From NCBI GenBank assembly GCA_001929475.1, contig LXFE01000515.1, forward strand, positions 22,627 to 86,626: a DNA stretch of 64,000 nucleotides, read 5' to 3'. This DNA is from Neolecta irregularis DAH-3. Lineage: Eukaryota > Ascomycota > Neolectomycetes > Neolectales > Neolectaceae. A program made the translations under genes and the position numbers. This document shows positions 11,987 to 21,925 of the stretch, one piece after another. Numbering within the stretch: the stretch's first letter is position 1; every line of letters starts with the position of its first letter. The notes under the pieces were generated by a model. The model was not told where the DNA came from. It saw only the letters and a list, made by a program, of their open reading frames with translations, and searched no databases.

Positions 11987-12506
11987 TTATAATTCATCTT
12001 TTTGTTCCTTATGCCCAAAAATCTTTAGCAGTTCAACTTCAAAAACAAGGGTGCTTCCAGGTGTGATGACGCCCATGGCTCGGTCTCCTACACTGTTAGT
12101 GACAACACTGGGGGGTAAGAGAACCGTATGCCATGTCGGCGGGAATAACAAGCTTTCGCTTATCTCCGACGCACATATCTAGCAAGCCTTGATCCCATCC
12201 TTTGATAACTTGGCCGACACCGAGAACGAAATCAAAAGGTTGGTTTCTGCTTGTTAGCACGAGATGGATGAGAGCATACCGATCATATGAGGCATCGAAT
12301 TTGGTTCCATCTTCGAAGAGCGTTCCAACGTAGTTCATGCTGAGCTTATCTCCCTTTTGGGTTTTGCGGGTGCAGTCTTCAGCTTTTCTTAATATGCCTG
12401 TCTGTATTAAAGTAGAAAAAGGTTAATCTATGCCAATTTGAAGAGTCTTTGGCGGCTCTGCGGCCAGAACGGCGAATGCATAGAGGGCGAGCGTGAATAG
12501 TTTCAT
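11987..12506 (-). CDS. ER-lumen FKBP-type peptidyl-prolyl isomerase (FKBP2/Fpr2-like)
   Basis: Four exons (12506-12434, 12397-12280, 12246-12125, 12087-11987) give 137 residues. The protein has a hydrophobic signal peptide ([17 protein letters not shown]), one FKBP domain ([60 protein letters not shown]) and the ER-retention tail KDEL. It should speed cis-trans proline isomerisation of folding proteins in the ER lumen, the conserved role of FKBP2. The length matches the family. Introns are 36, 33 and 37 nt. The first (12433-12398) appears to be a GC-AG intron whose ends lie inside a repeated GGCATA. There is little doubt about the function. Confidence 0.95.
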
Positions 12507-12623
12507 TGAGGGGTATTTCAAGTAGGAGTCACTTTTTATACCACGTGGATGAGATTACACAAAAGAAGCAGATACATACACAAGATATTAACAAGCAACG
12601 CTGTATTAGCAAAAGGAGATAAT

Positions 12624-13213
12624 CTACAACTCGTCATCTGGAGTTGGCACTCTGAGTCTCTTTCGAGAATGCATTTTTGTGGGCTGCAGCTGGAACAGGT
12701 GAGTCTGGCTGTTTTTGTCTACTCCCTGTTCAAAGAGGTGGGGCTGTTCGTGGGGTCGTTCCTGGACTGGGGCGGAAAGCATAGCTTTGTAAGCTGTTTG
12801 TTGGGTGAGATAGGCGTGAGTTTGAGCTATGGCTCTTGCATGGGCTTTAAGGGTGATATCTGTGCGTTGGGCGGACTGGATGCATTGGAACCGGAGGGAG
12901 TTTATGTGGACTGGGATGGCGTCAAGGGCGGATTTAACAGACTGGCGGTCCTCTGTAGAGGACTGGCGGTTCTTGTCGACGATGAATGCGGTTTTGACGA
13001 GACTGTGGATGAGTGAATAGCGGGGTGGGGGGAGTACCGTTGCTGGAGATTGGCGATGGTGGAGGTGAGAAGGTCAATGATATTGCTCTGGACGTCTAGG
13101 CGGCGGTGGAGATGGGATATTTGGAGGAGCAGAGTGTCAATTGAGGGATGTGGATGTGGATGTGGTTCTGTTTGAGTGGAGGGAGATGGAGATGGAGATG
13201 TAGAGTTGGTCAT
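12624..13213 (-). CDS. Small coiled-coil protein of unknown function
   Basis: Two exons (13213-13038 and 13002-12624; 35-nt intron) give 184 residues. The N-terminus is rich in Ser, Pro and His (including alternating Pro-His). A helical segment follows with regular hydrophobic spacing (IDTLLLQISHLHRRLDVQS, then IIDLLTSTIANLQQRL), and then a second helical region rich in Gln and Ala. The C-terminus has a basic patch (HSRKRLRVP), a likely nuclear signal. The overall shape resembles small subunits of kinetochore or chromatin complexes, but I find no diagnostic motif and assign no function. It is divergent from the Swp1 gene with 236 bases between start codons, and followed on the same strand by the FKBP gene. 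Confidence 0.65.
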
Positions 13214-13449
13214 GGTAGTACGGAATGAATAGGGATGGAGTGGTGAGTAAGAGGGATAGAGGAGAGGGGAGGAGAGGAGAGAAAGAGGAGATTCGATAAA
13301 AGATACAAAGATCAAGTGCAATGCAGTTTGCAGTAACTGCTGGTGTCCCTGTCCGCTCACAGTGCACTCCTCCACTCTTACCTCTCCCCTCATCCACTTC
13401 TCCTATTTCTGCCACCACTTTACTCCTACTACCATTTGTACTAACCCCC

Positions 13450-14385
13450 ATGCACGTCCACAGATACATCCTCTCGCTGCTTCTCCCTGCTGCATTTGCG
13501 ATACAATGGTCCTTTGACGATGCCGAGCTGCGCTTGACAGGCGAGTCTGCGGCCCGCAGTTACGTGCTTTCGCCTACAACTCTACTAGCCACCCCGCTGA
13601 CCTTGGGACCGTCCGACTCGCTCACTCTGACATTGCGGGCTCATGACGGGACGAAACACTCGCGGCCGCATCAGGCCTCGCTTCTGGTGCGCGACCCAGT
13701 GTCTGGCCTAGAGTCGCATTTTGTTATTGCGGCACGGGATTCGGGCAATGCATCGCTTTCACTGGTAATTTTCTGGTTCTATTTGTGACTGACGGTGGCA
13801 GAAACGCATTGATATTCCTGCGCTGCTGCTATCCGCGGAGGTTGTGACACTTACTGTCGTTCTCGCTTCCTTTAGTTCATCCGCGCCGCTCGCCCATGAC
13901 ATCGCCCAGCTCCACTTGCCCTCTCCATCACCACCATCACCACCATCGTCGTCGCTGCTCCCGGAAATTGTGCATACATTCCGCCCTGATCCGCCGCTGC
14001 CTCACACAGTTGTAGCCGCTGTGAGTGCTCTGCTGCCAGTCATCGCCGGTCTGTGTCTCATCGCCGTAGTACGTATATTTGTCGTCATTTCTCACATATA
14101 CAGTGGTTCTATGCAGGCGCAAACATGACCGCCATGACCCGCGCAGTCGCCGCCGCTCCAATTGCTCATCCGCTCTTTTTCGTCTCCCTCGCCGCCTACG
14201 AGTGCCTCTTCTACACCTACTGGATCTCCGCTGGCCTCCTCCGTGTCCTTGTCTATGCCGCAGCACTCGCTCCCATCACATTCTTCTCCGGCAGGCGAGC
14301 CCTGGGAGAAACTATGGACAGGCGCAGGACATACGAGCAGTGTCAGGACGTTTGTGGAAGCTCCCGTCTCGCCTCCTTTAGATAG
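13450..14385 (+). CDS. SWP1: Oligosaccharyltransferase subunit, ribophorin II/Swp1
   Basis: Three exons (13450-13764, 13802-14068, 14104-14385; introns of 37 and 35 nt) give 311 codons in all and a protein near 287 residues if counted from the exon sums. It has a signal peptide (HRYILSLLLPAAFA), a luminal beta-rich part with the ribophorin II marks RPHQASLLVRDPVSGLES and FVIAARDSGNASLSL, a Pro/Ser-rich loop, and three membrane helices near the C-terminus (AVSALLPVIAGLCLIAVVWF; FFVSLAAYECLFYTYWISAG; VLVYAAALAPITFFSG). Swp1 is an essential subunit of the complex that transfers the dolichol-linked glycan to asparagine in the ER. Base composition is more GC-rich here than in its neighbours. Confidence 0.85.
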
Positions 14386-14661
14386 ACTGAGTATATGCAT
14401 CAATATAAAAAATATTGGACCGAAGATACGTCTTTTGTAGAGCATATAAGTAGTGCATATAAACACTGGTGCTGCCACCAGAATCGTAGTCCATCTGTGT
14501 GGTCAGTATTTCAGTTAGACAGGCACACCTTCTCGCAGCAGCTTTATAAGGCTTTGTTGTTGGATTCATATACAGTCTGGTGAAAGACCAAAAAGTGTCC
14601 AGATGTATTCTTGTAGAAGTAGGTTGAACGTTACGTCCAACCTCATCCCCTCCCTTCTACC

Positions 14662-15299
14662 ATGTTTGAAAACAAAAATGAGGTCATTAACGGTTCCCCT
14701 CCCAAATCCCAATCCCAGACTAACAGAACTAGCCTGGGACCAAGTCCGCAGTGACAAATCTGAAATTGACTGGTAGTTTTTCCATTCATCCAGAATTGAC
14801 AAACTTCCAGGCTTCTCCTCAGTTATAAAGACTCCAAAAGCAACAGTTTAGCATTAACAGCAACCGGCTCAGGAGGTCTGCAGGAACTAAAAGTATCCCG
14901 TGCACTCTGCCATACTTCGTACCGACCGTTTTAGGGGAACCTCGATATCGCAGATGCCCAGTTTGGTTATATCAGAATGACCTACGCCAATGACATCCAC
15001 AGTCGGCGTATCAAATTCGCTTTAATCACATGGATCGGTATCCTTGAACGGTTTACGTTGCTGAATATCAAGGTGAACAGTGCAAAGTCATGAGAAAAGC
15101 GCGCATGTCAATTCATGCAGCTGATGTGAAAAATGTAATCAGGAATTACTCAATTGAAGTCTCTGCAACACATTTAGAAGGTTTTCCTCCATCATTCTCT
15201 TGCGGCGTTCTGATAAAGCTAGATTTGATTGAAGATGATATTGTTTCGAGAATGAGGATAGCAGGAGGCGCGAATTACGATGCACAGGTAATGAAATAG
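14662..15299 (+). CDS. Coactosin-like actin-binding protein (ADF-homology domain)
   Basis: Six exons (14662-14692, 14727-14772, 14823-14892, 14935-15037, 15073-15180, 15223-15299) join in phase to 144 residues, the normal coactosin length. Diagnostic segments are WDQVRSDKSEID, SLALTATGSGGLQELK, SRRIKFALITWIG, VMRKARMSIHAADVKNV and the terminal AGGANYDAQ, all matching coactosin. The family binds F-actin through one ADF-H domain and lacks filament-severing activity, so a cortical actin role is expected. Introns are 34, 50, 42, 35 and 42 nt. After the AGGANYDAQ codons the reading continues three codons to a stop at 15299. Alternatively, a GTAATG donor at 15289 joins to an acceptor at about 15340 followed directly by TGA, giving a last exon that starts with the stop codon. 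Confidence 0.9.
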
Positions 15300-15480
15300 T
15301 CAACTCTTTAGCCTTGTCGTCTCTCTTTTTTTTCCGCAGTGATTTAAGCATGGGACGGTTATACTTGAATGGTTGGTTATCACGGAATGTGAGTCATCGC
15401 AAGTTTTTGTGTACTAAGACCATTCTCCTGTCTTTTCGTGATACCGCATTCTTATATAGAATGCATCGTAGAGATCGTAC

Positions 15481-16462
15481 TCACCCTTTCGTTGTTTCAT
15501 GGCGAATGGAGAGATTCTTAAGCTCGGCTAAAAGTGTGTCGAAACCTATACATTCCCAGAATTCGTTGTTAATATCCGGCATTCGCGATATACTAAACGT
15601 AGTAAAGCAAAGATCGCTAAAGGTATCGTCAGCCTCGAAATTCTGCGGCAAAGGTCGACAATCCAAATAATCTTGTCATCTCAGTATCAGGCAAACAGCC
15701 ATTTAATACCAGAAATGGCAAAAATACATGGAAACTCTCTTTTCATCTTCTTTTTGGAATTCCGTTCAACGTATGAAGATAGATTATTCCCTAGTATTCC
15801 AACGTTTCCAAGCATCTCTGCAGACCAATTCGCCCGCAATACAGCTTCATAAAGAACCGCATCGCAAAAAGGCATATAAAAAAGTGTAGTTTCTCGCACA
15901 GTATAATCATATGCCTAAATATCAACACCTCTTTAAATCCAAATAGATCAAGCCAACCTTGTCAGGGGGGATAACATCAATATCCAAAGACTTTAACAAT
16001 TCAATATCTTGAATTTGAAATACCGGATCATAAGCAAATCGGTTCCGTGAAATCTATGGTATCAAAACAGATGTATCATTTGGGGTATTACCCGAAACAT
16101 GTGGAAAGTCTCTATCGCAAGGGCTAATTGGGATAACGGCCGACGAAAACTTAATGAACCGAGACCAAAACATATTGCTTTTACAGGCAAAAACGACGAC
16201 TGCATTTCGATAAACCCATTAATCATTTCTATAAATTTTTAGTCTCTTTCCCATATAAAAAGAATAGTGAAGAGATAAAAAAAATTGGAGTATCTGTAAT
16301 TATAGAAAAGAAATTAAAAAATGTTATACCGCGATAATCTTGAAAAAATTGCGAGCGTAATAGAATATCGACCTGTGTTGGAAATAATTCTCTGGGATGG
16401 CTAGATATTTTTGGTTTTCTTTGAAGTCGGGTGGGTCTTTGAATGTAAGTGAATTCAGACAT
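15481..16462 (-). CDS. SRR1-domain protein
   Basis: Five exons from the ATG at 16462 to the stop at 15481. SRR1-domain marks in order: KAICFGLGSLS, LALAIETFHMF, YDPVFQIQDIELL, DVIPPD, TLFYMPFCDAVLYEAVL, NWSAEMLGNVGILGNNLSSY. SRR1 proteins (Arabidopsis SRR1, yeast Ber1) have been linked to clock output, haem regulation and microtubule stability, but their biochemical role is unsettled. The N-terminal exon is basic. The largest intron is about 100 nt and AT-rich; the others are about 38-44 nt. The order of motifs and the preserved phase make the gene convincing. Confidence 0.85.
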
Positions 16463-16849
16463 TGATCATTAGGGAATGACGTTGAAATGTCGGTCCTTTC
16501 TCCTTGATTATTTCCCGTTTAATCGAAAGTTCCTGGATAATTTCCTTGCTTATATTGTTTTCACTAACATGAACTGGAGGAACGCTATACTTTTTTATTC
16601 TGTAATAAAAGATGTTTTATGATTTTTGAGAATGATTATTGTGGGGAAGTTGTGCAAGTACAAATACGACTAAGGTTGATTCGCTAGCCTAAGTATTGTG
16701 TACTTCTTGGGGGCATACCTACCCTAAGTATTGTGTACTTGGGCTAGGTATATCTATCTATGCTTCCTGTATACTCTGCTTGTAATGGCCGCAATATTAT
16801 CCCACGCCTCCTTGTCGTATTGGTAAGATTAGCCAACGGGGGTATAAGC
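16463..16849. repeat. Intergenic with paired 18-bp repeats and inverted ends
   Basis: At 16688-16705 and 16723-16740 the same 18 bases (CCTAAGTATTGTGTACTT) occur twice in direct orientation. The second copy is flanked by an imperfect inverted repeat (CATACCTA..GGCTAGGTAT, 16714-16752). A close relative of this unit occurs at 48525-48562, about 32 kb away. It may be a tiny dispersed palindromic element; no gene is seen here. Confidence 0.6.
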
Positions 16850-18801
16850 TCAGCGGCATTTAACCGACACCCCCCGAAACCCGCCACCAAAAAAAAGAAA
16901 TTGTGCGCCACATATATTTGTCAACCCAATGTTCGATTCACAGTTTAACTGCCATTCAAACATGCAGCTATCAATACTAGCTCTTTCTAATGCCTTTGCT
17001 GTCTTTTTAGCTTCTAATTCTGGTGCTCTAGCTACGAATTTTGCCATTTGTTGAGTTGCTTCATCAATCACCTGTCGAATTTGTTCAATATTGGCAAATC
17101 GGCTATTTGGGTCAATTGAATTTTTTGTAAACGCCACAAAACGGGTTCGGCGCCACACAGAAATAAAAGAAATTACCTTTTTGTTCAACAACACCACAAA
17201 GGTCGGACAAGGTTGCTACTCGGTAGTACTATTGTAGCAGTGGTTGATAATATTGCTGAATATGTTCTTGAATAAGAGATGAGCAAATCTCTTCGGGATT
17301 CATATCCGTTTGCCGTAGCAAAGGCCTTTGTGTGTCTGTCGCATGGAGCAGTCCCCTGCCGCGTTTCTGCTTGCCATCCACCTAACAACCCGGCTCGCAG
17401 CAGCAAAGGCTTTTGTGCACGAATTTTCAGTACGGCACAGTCCTCGCGACCCAATGCAAGCTTGCAGAACCCCTTGTACTCCTCAGCATCGTCAAGTGGG
17501 TCTGGAACCGCATCGCTGGTGACGTCATCTCCTGCGAGATCTTTTGCCGCGAAGAAGCCGCCCTACCACACCCCTCAGACACCTTCCAGACCACTCTCAC
17601 CCTTGTCAGCCAGGAGCGCTACCCCTTGTTCTCCAGCTATTCGAATTTCTCGCAGCCATCGCTGCAAACAGAGGCTGCAATTGCCTTCCTGGAAGCAAAG
17701 TCTCCCCTATCTGCTCCTGGTTCACCTTTGAGCTCGACAAAGGCTCAGACGGCTTCTATTCTGGCTATGAGTCCTTCCAGCAGTATATCCCTTAACCGGA
17801 GCTGCCTGCTAACCCGTTAGCATCGCAGATGCCGCCTAGAACATCTTCCTCGTCTACCTGAGATCCATGACCCTCGGATACTGGTTGCGGTAATGCAAGT
17901 GTGCTTTTGAATGGATTGCTGGCTGAGTGCAGAACCACCAGGAATCGCCGGCCACGCTCGAAGTCTGCCCTGCTGCAGCATGCCCCTCAGATGCATACCT
18001 CCTTCACATAGCCACTCCTCAACCCTCCCATGCATCCTTGAAAATCTCCTCACAGAACACAGAAACTCGTTATCCCTTGTCCCGCACTACCTACCAGCTC
18101 CACTCCATCCTCGAAACCTCCCTCCTCCTCGACAGAGTCACCCCAAGCCCCTTTTCCCTCCTCAAACGCGCCCGCCGACACATCTACAATGACTCCTACA
18201 CTCTCGCCAAACTCTATACCTGCGCTCACGATCCCTCAAAGTGTCTCTCAGACAAATGCGTGTGAGGCTTGAAATATATAGTCACCATAAACAGCTCGCT
18301 CCTATGCAGGTCCCAGATGGCAAAAGGCCTCGCAGAGTTCACTTCCTCCTGATTCATAAACTTTCTTTTTGATGATTCAATCACTACAGGAAGGGGTCAA
18401 TTCCTATACAATGACTTTCCCTCTTCCCGTATCGAAAATACTTTGTTCCTTTTATCCCCCCAACAACCCTTCCCTTCCCCCACCCTACTCGTTTTTGTGT
18501 CTCCTGCGGTAGTCCTCGACACTCACAACATGCTCTAGCTCTTTTTCACTCAACTTCAAAGAGGTTTAGTTTGCAGTGGGCGAGTTAGCTATTGAAACGA
18601 CTGTCACTCATAGAGAGAGAAATGCATATTCTAGGCAATACTTATTAACTATGAGAATTCCCAGTTATGCATGAAATATCAAGTCGACGGAAAACCATTT
18701 TATGATCAAATGCAAGCCAATTGATAATGACCATGTCATACGAAATAATAATCACTGCTCTGTCAGTTATTTATACCCACTTTAGAAATCAACTTGTCAC
18801 G
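16850..18801. other. Unassigned block with ORF debris
   Basis: There is no gene that I can support. On the minus strand, 17197-16850 holds an open stretch with a helical, Ala/Glu/Lys-rich segment (FANIEQIRQVIDEATQQMA) but no ATG start and no splice-compatible neighbours; it could be part of a mobile-element protein. Between about 17.3 and 18.3 kb the plus strand becomes C-rich and carries several short overlapping open frames. One frame reads coherently but is broken by three stops. This suggests a decayed gene or repeat. From 18.3 to 18.8 kb nothing is seen. Confidence 0.3.
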
Positions 18802-19802
18802 TCAATCCAGCTGGCTAACAATAAGCGAACCCGAAAAAAACGACTCACGAGACTGAAAATAGATCTCTGAAATTTGACCTTTTCCTCGACAAACAGGTCG
18901 ATTTGGAAAATCTGGATCTGGAGTATCTTCGATTTTTAAGGTAATTTTGAATGATGATTCGCCTCGGGGAACATTAATATCCCCTGGACATGAGTAAACA
19001 AAGATAATTTGGCATATTTCATACCAGTCAGCTTTACCGCATCAATTGTGGTCACATCAGGCTGACTGAACCATATAAATTCATTCCCGTGAGGTCCATA
19101 ACTCGCTGCCCACATTCCTCGAAAAGGTCGATCGGGATGTGGTTGCCACATCCTCGGATCAAGTTTATAAAATAATAAATTCCGATATCGTCCAGAAGTA
19201 TCAATTCCGACACAATCGGAAGCAAGCTGGAAAAATCTCGTTGAAAGGTTGTCAATAGAAGTTTGACAGTGGCCAGTAGACACATTCAATATTGATCTCG
19301 AAATACGAGCTTCTGCAGGGATATTTCTTGGAGGAAATTCGTCACCGTCTTTATATCGACTAGAATATTTGCCTCTAGTTACGATCGACTCGTCGATTCG
19401 TTCAATCAGTGAGATACCATCACTCCTGGAAAATGAAATAGGATTCAAGTGAAGTGCTGTTGATTCCCCATCTCTCGTAATATCCAAGAATCGAAATTGA
19501 TAAGACTTTGTAGAGAGTTGATAGAAAATGTACACGAGCGCTCCTTCGAAATCCTCATCACATAACCAAATTCCACGTAGATAGCCATGTCGATGGAGAG
19601 CCTGTTGATAAAACTTCCGATACGACAGGTAAGGATACGGTGATTGATATGTATCAACGCCACATCTCGATTTCCATAACGAGTCGTCCTTTGTCAAAAT
19701 GTTTAGGTATTTAGATGTGATGGAAACACAAACAAGAGATTTAGTGGGGAGAAGGCGCAAAATCGAAAGGAGAATTTCAGATGGTAGAGATCGCAATGTC
19801 AT
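18802..19802 (-). CDS. F-box protein, FBXO31-like
   Basis: Two exons (19802-19025 and 18983-18802; 41-nt intron) give 319 residues. The first 45 residues are a typical F-box (LPSEILLSILRLLPTKSLV). The C-terminal half carries the FBXO31/Skp2-substrate domain signature GMWAASYGPHGNEF and, across the intron, KLTGDINVPRGE. F-box proteins recruit substrates to SCF ubiquitin ligases through Skp1. The second domain resembles the one that FBXO31 uses for substrate capture, but the fungal substrates are unknown. If the intron is missed, the protein ends early with a false tail, so the splice at 19024/18984 matters. Confidence 0.88.
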
Positions 19803-20022
19803 CAGACTTGTTTAGTGACCCAATCTTGCTTCCTTTAAAAAACAGATTAATCATCAAGTGGTAAACCACGAATGAGAAAATATGATATTAATCCAGTGTA
19901 AATGTTATGTGTAATTATAACTCACTAATGGATGATTATTCGCACAAATCATCCGAGTCTAACACATAACCCAGTTTTGAACCACTCCGGTAGAAGACTA
20001 ACAATAACAACAAAACAATATT

Positions 20023-21678
20023 TCATAGCTCGCTTCTCGGCATTGATGAGGATGGATGATGAGCTGTAGAATCAAATGTTTTAAAAAGTCTTGATGGAAT
20101 GCTCTTCAGGGCTGTGGGAATATCTGCACCGAAACACCATGCAACGAAAAGCATCAATCCACCAATCGCGAGCCATGCGCACACAGCCGCAAAAATGATT
20201 ATTCTGGTATCTTTGTCAATTTGAGCCTGCTCTTCCGGAGACAATATGACGCACTGTTCACCAGCAGGCACGGGTCCATGGGAAAGACATTTAGGCACTC
20301 GATTCCGAGGGAAGACAGTTTCGTACCATTGCTCAACCTATTGCCGTGAGCTTGAATATATGTACAATAACCACCTTTGCACATTCAATGCTGATTTTAA
20401 GAAAATTTGGGTCTTTGGGTGTATTTTTAAAGTGTATTTCTCGAACATATTGAAGAAAAATCTGTGCGACAACACGCTGGTTGCCCATCTTCATAATCAT
20501 CTAAAACGTAAACTTGAGGCTAATGAAAAATGAGCATACGTCGCATGCCTGGCCCTTTCGAATTTTAACATTGGTATGGAATACATTTCGATTTCGAAAG
20601 ACAAGAGCCAATGTAGCGATAGCCATGACCTGGGGAATCGCACAAAAGTTGAATATCGATTGATCTTTTAGGCCACATAGGTAAACCAAAGAATCCCGAC
20701 TATGTTCCAATGCATCGAGGACCATATCCGATAAACATGCTAAAGCTGATTCTTCGTTCTTAGGATCGGTGAAATCTGAGAGATCATTTGCGTATTTGCT
20801 CCAAATTTCTTTTGGCCAGAAACGTCGTCCGTCATCAAGATCTTCGCGGTAATCACGAATGATGTTTGTCTTTTGAAGGAAAAGACCCATAGAATTGGAT
20901 CTATTCGTTAACGGTCACTGTAAATGGGAGCAAACAAATCATCCATATCGGCATATCGCTTGTCTTCGAGGCCACTTGCAGCAAATAGCTGACTTAGTCC
21001 TTCACCAACTAAGCCAGCAACATAATGACAGTATACATCGTAATCCCTGATAGTGTTGATGCCATTCTTATTGTGGTCCGCATTATCTATGTATGCTGCC
21101 ATTCCTTTACCCATTCGTTCCGTGGATTTTCGAATTACTTCCTGATACTGGGGGTTAATCGTAGCGTATTCTTGTAGAACGGTGTCAAATTCCACAAGGA
21201 GTCGTCGATCTTTTTCATTAGGGCCGCCTGAGAAGTCAAAACAATTACATGGAGATTGCACTTGCATTCTTCAAACGTCCAGTGTTCTCTACTAAGATAT
21301 GTGTGAAATTCAGGAAGCATCCTCAACTTGGTTTCGATGGGAATAGTCATATCATCTTCAATCGTATCGAGTCCCCGTAAAATGAGATAAAAGATCATGA
21401 CCTTGAAATCTGTAAGTGATATGTCGCCTTTATTGCAACAAACTGGCTCTCTGAGTTCCGGCTTCAGTTCTTGAATGACTGAACTAAAGCTGCGCGAGGT
21501 CTGGACCAGAAACTCATAGCATCTCCTACGAGTAGTGGATTCAAGCTCTGGTATTCTTCTATTCAGGGGCGAGTAGTACAGTTTATACTGGACAATTGCT
21601 CGCAGCTCCGATGGACTATGAATCAGATTATTTCCATGCTAGAAATACGCACCGCAACAAGTAGGATAGAAGAGACAT
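20023..21678 (-). CDS. ERG9: Squalene synthase (farnesyl-diphosphate farnesyltransferase)
   Basis: Six exons (21678-21653, 21615-21266, 21227-20936, 20900-20540, 20500-20375, 20337-20023) join in phase to 489 residues. The first Asp-rich motif is [13 protein letters not shown] and the second is [40 protein letters not shown] and the C-terminal hydrophobic anchor ([19 protein letters not shown]) are all in place. It condenses two farnesyl diphosphates to squalene at the ER membrane, the first committed step of ergosterol synthesis, and competes with carotenoid synthesis encoded 12 kb away. The intron 21265-21228 starts GCAAGT and ends CAG: a GC-AG intron fixed by phase and by WTFEECGGPNEKD across the junction. 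It shares a 247-bp divergent promoter with the CDF transporter gene. Confidence 0.96.
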
Positions 21679-21925
21679 AAAGACAGGAGTATGAGGCGGA
21701 ACTCTTTATATGCAAAATGCTTAGCTGTCCTGGTGGAAGGCCAATTTGCTTTGTATGTACAAGTGACTTCTATAATTTGCCAGATGACTGTCGAGTACAT
21801 TCTGTTGTGTTCCTTATATACACAGGCTTGCTTATCCTATATATATACGGTGTAGAATATTCAGAGCATGTTTGTTTTGTTGCCACATCTCGTGCGACGA
21901 GTAACCAGTCTACTTTTGCACTTTT

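Noticed and set aside
12549-13016. 155-codon plus-strand frame
   Set aside because: It is the reverse of a spliced minus-strand gene (12624-13213) with better composition and a clean intron.
14092-14478. Minus-strand frame of 128 codons over the Swp1 C-terminus
   Set aside because: It is a shadow of the Swp1 membrane segments, which have clear family motifs.
15314-15670. 118-codon plus-strand frame
   Set aside because: It lies opposite the last exon of the SRR1-domain gene, which has homology support.
16850-17197. A possible mobile-element protein (FANIEQIRQVIDEATQQMA)
   Set aside because: No ATG, no neighbouring exons and no recognisable domain; too weak to call as a feature of its own.
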